Shown here piece by piece: positions 63,546-64,000 of a stretch of DNA of 64,000 bases. The DNA comes from Bathynomus jamesi (lineage: Eukaryota; Arthropoda; Malacostraca; Isopoda; Cirolanidae): assembly GCA_023014485.1 (NCBI GenBank), contig JAJOZX010000879.1, forward strand, positions 859,501-923,500, in the 5' to 3' direction. The notes beneath the pieces are model-generated. The model ran no database searches. It worked only from the letters and a program-made list of their open reading frames with translations, and was not told the origin of the DNA. Made by a program: the position numbers and the translations under genes. The first letter of the stretch is position 1; each line of letters opens with the position of its first letter.

Positions 63546-63835
63546 GATCAATATTGCAAGAGTGCCAGCACCAGTGCCAGCCGCACCCCTTTGTTTCAAG
63601 GCACCCCCCCAAGGGGGAGGGGGTTGTTGCAAGAGCAACAAGGGGTTATGCAACTTGGAGGCGGAGTTATCCCCCAAGAGAGAGAAAGGAGAGAAAGGAA
63701 GAGAGGTGTTCGCCTGGCAGGAGCCAAGCGCATATTAAGACTTCAGCCGAGCGCCCGCTGTCTTATAGGCCTCTAATCGACCTGCTGGCTTAATCAGCCA
63801 GTGCCTCCAGGCATTATCAGCCAGTTGGCACAGTG
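63546..63835 (+). repeat. LINE-alpha 3' UTR (in situ)
   Basis: AGTGCCAGCACCAGTGCCAG, G-rich run with TTGTTGCAAGAGCAACAAGGG, CGCCTGGCAGGAGCCAAGCG, ACTTCAGCCGAG and a final AATCAGCCAGT..CAGCCAGTTGGC. This position identifies the solitary blocks at 2,690, 8,453 and 25,935 as LINE-alpha tails. Confidence 0.75.
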
Positions 63836-63889
63836 TATACTTCGTTTGGGCACGTACACACCCGCCTATATGGCCATAAAATATTACGC

Positions 63890-64000
63890 ACACAACTATA
63901 TGCGCGATTATATGCGCCGGGTTCGAGACCCCGTGGCGGCGCGTCCTTCAACGGTTGGTAGATAAATGGGAAACCAGGGTGTCCTAGTGATCCGTGTTAA
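63890..64000 (+). mobile_element. tRNA-derived SINE fragment, copy 3
   Basis: ATGCGCCGGGTTCGAGACCCC, containing a box B, then GGTTGGTAGATAAATGGG and a GTGTCCTAGTGATCCGTGTT stretch corresponding to the second module of the SINEs at 28,944 and 32,457, with an internal deletion. It runs to the window end. Confidence 0.6.

Larger units (their letters stand above)
57900..63835 (+). mobile_element. LINE-alpha, plus-strand, most complete copy
   Basis: ORF1 with zinc fingers, ORF2 with endonuclease and reverse transcriptase, then the G-rich 3' UTR. A hAT MITE splits ORF1 (59,020-59,693) and an F-family foldback splits the endonuclease (about 60,416-61,304). Motifs and the downstream LEYCSVLTSPYKKEETNRLE segment place it in the CR1/Jockey group of LINEs. 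Several frameshifts and stops. Confidence 0.8.

Overview
The window looks like a gene-poor, repeat-saturated piece of an animal genome, most likely an arthropod. Evidence: AT-rich sequence, long (TA)n runs, GT-AG introns, tRNA-derived SINEs, several mariner families, Penelope-like elements, a Maverick/Polinton and CACTA-type transposons. A chelicerate or crustacean fits, but the class cannot be fixed from sequence alone. I found no ordinary host gene. Almost every coding trace belongs to a mobile element, and most are broken.

Layout. 1-2,642: right part of a DNA transposon (here the TAGGG family). 2,675-5,800: a minus-strand LINE (LINE-alpha) split by a hAT MITE. 6,080-8,450: a second LINE (LINE-beta) split by two MITEs. 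8,453-9,420: LINE-alpha 3' end. 9,480-10,970: a tandem 0.74-kb duplication carrying pieces of the Polinton. About 11,160-25,600: the Polinton. Minus strand: protease, major capsid, basic core-like protein, penton-like capsid, integrase with chromodomain, two small proteins and packaging ATPase. Plus strand: a proline-rich gene and a badly decayed family B DNA polymerase. 25,935-26,565: another LINE-alpha 3' end. 26,568-28,935: palindromic Penelope element 1. 28,944-30,080: SINE and LINE-beta reverse transcriptase. 30,303-31,377: a mariner. 31,562-35,534: a composite bounded by an inverted repeat and holding a foldback repeat, a SINE and two mariners. 36,248-36,808: a MITE. 37,297-42,780: palindromic Penelope element 2, interrupted by a complete CACTA-type (CMC) element. 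43,527-45,827: MITEs and a mariner. 45,845-48,500: a head-to-head array of a 454-bp repeat. 48,518-49,794: a hAT. About 50,000-57,765: three nested transposons (CMC in CMC, TAGGG in CMC). 57,900-63,835: the most complete LINE-alpha, itself interrupted twice. The window ends in a SINE fragment.

The most interesting signals are: (1) the Polinton proline-rich gene has no ATG, but its reading frame joins by consensus splice sites to two small plus-strand exons 6 kb upstream behind a CCAAT/GC/TATA promoter, so the intron lies antisense to the whole virion gene block; (2) the TAGGG transposon has a four-exon transposase, 8-bp target duplications and TAGGG termini, and I cannot assign it to a superfamily; (3) nested insertions and palindromic copies provide internal empty sites that fix target duplications exactly; (4) LINE-alpha ORF1 combines a PHD-like finger with two CCCH fingers.
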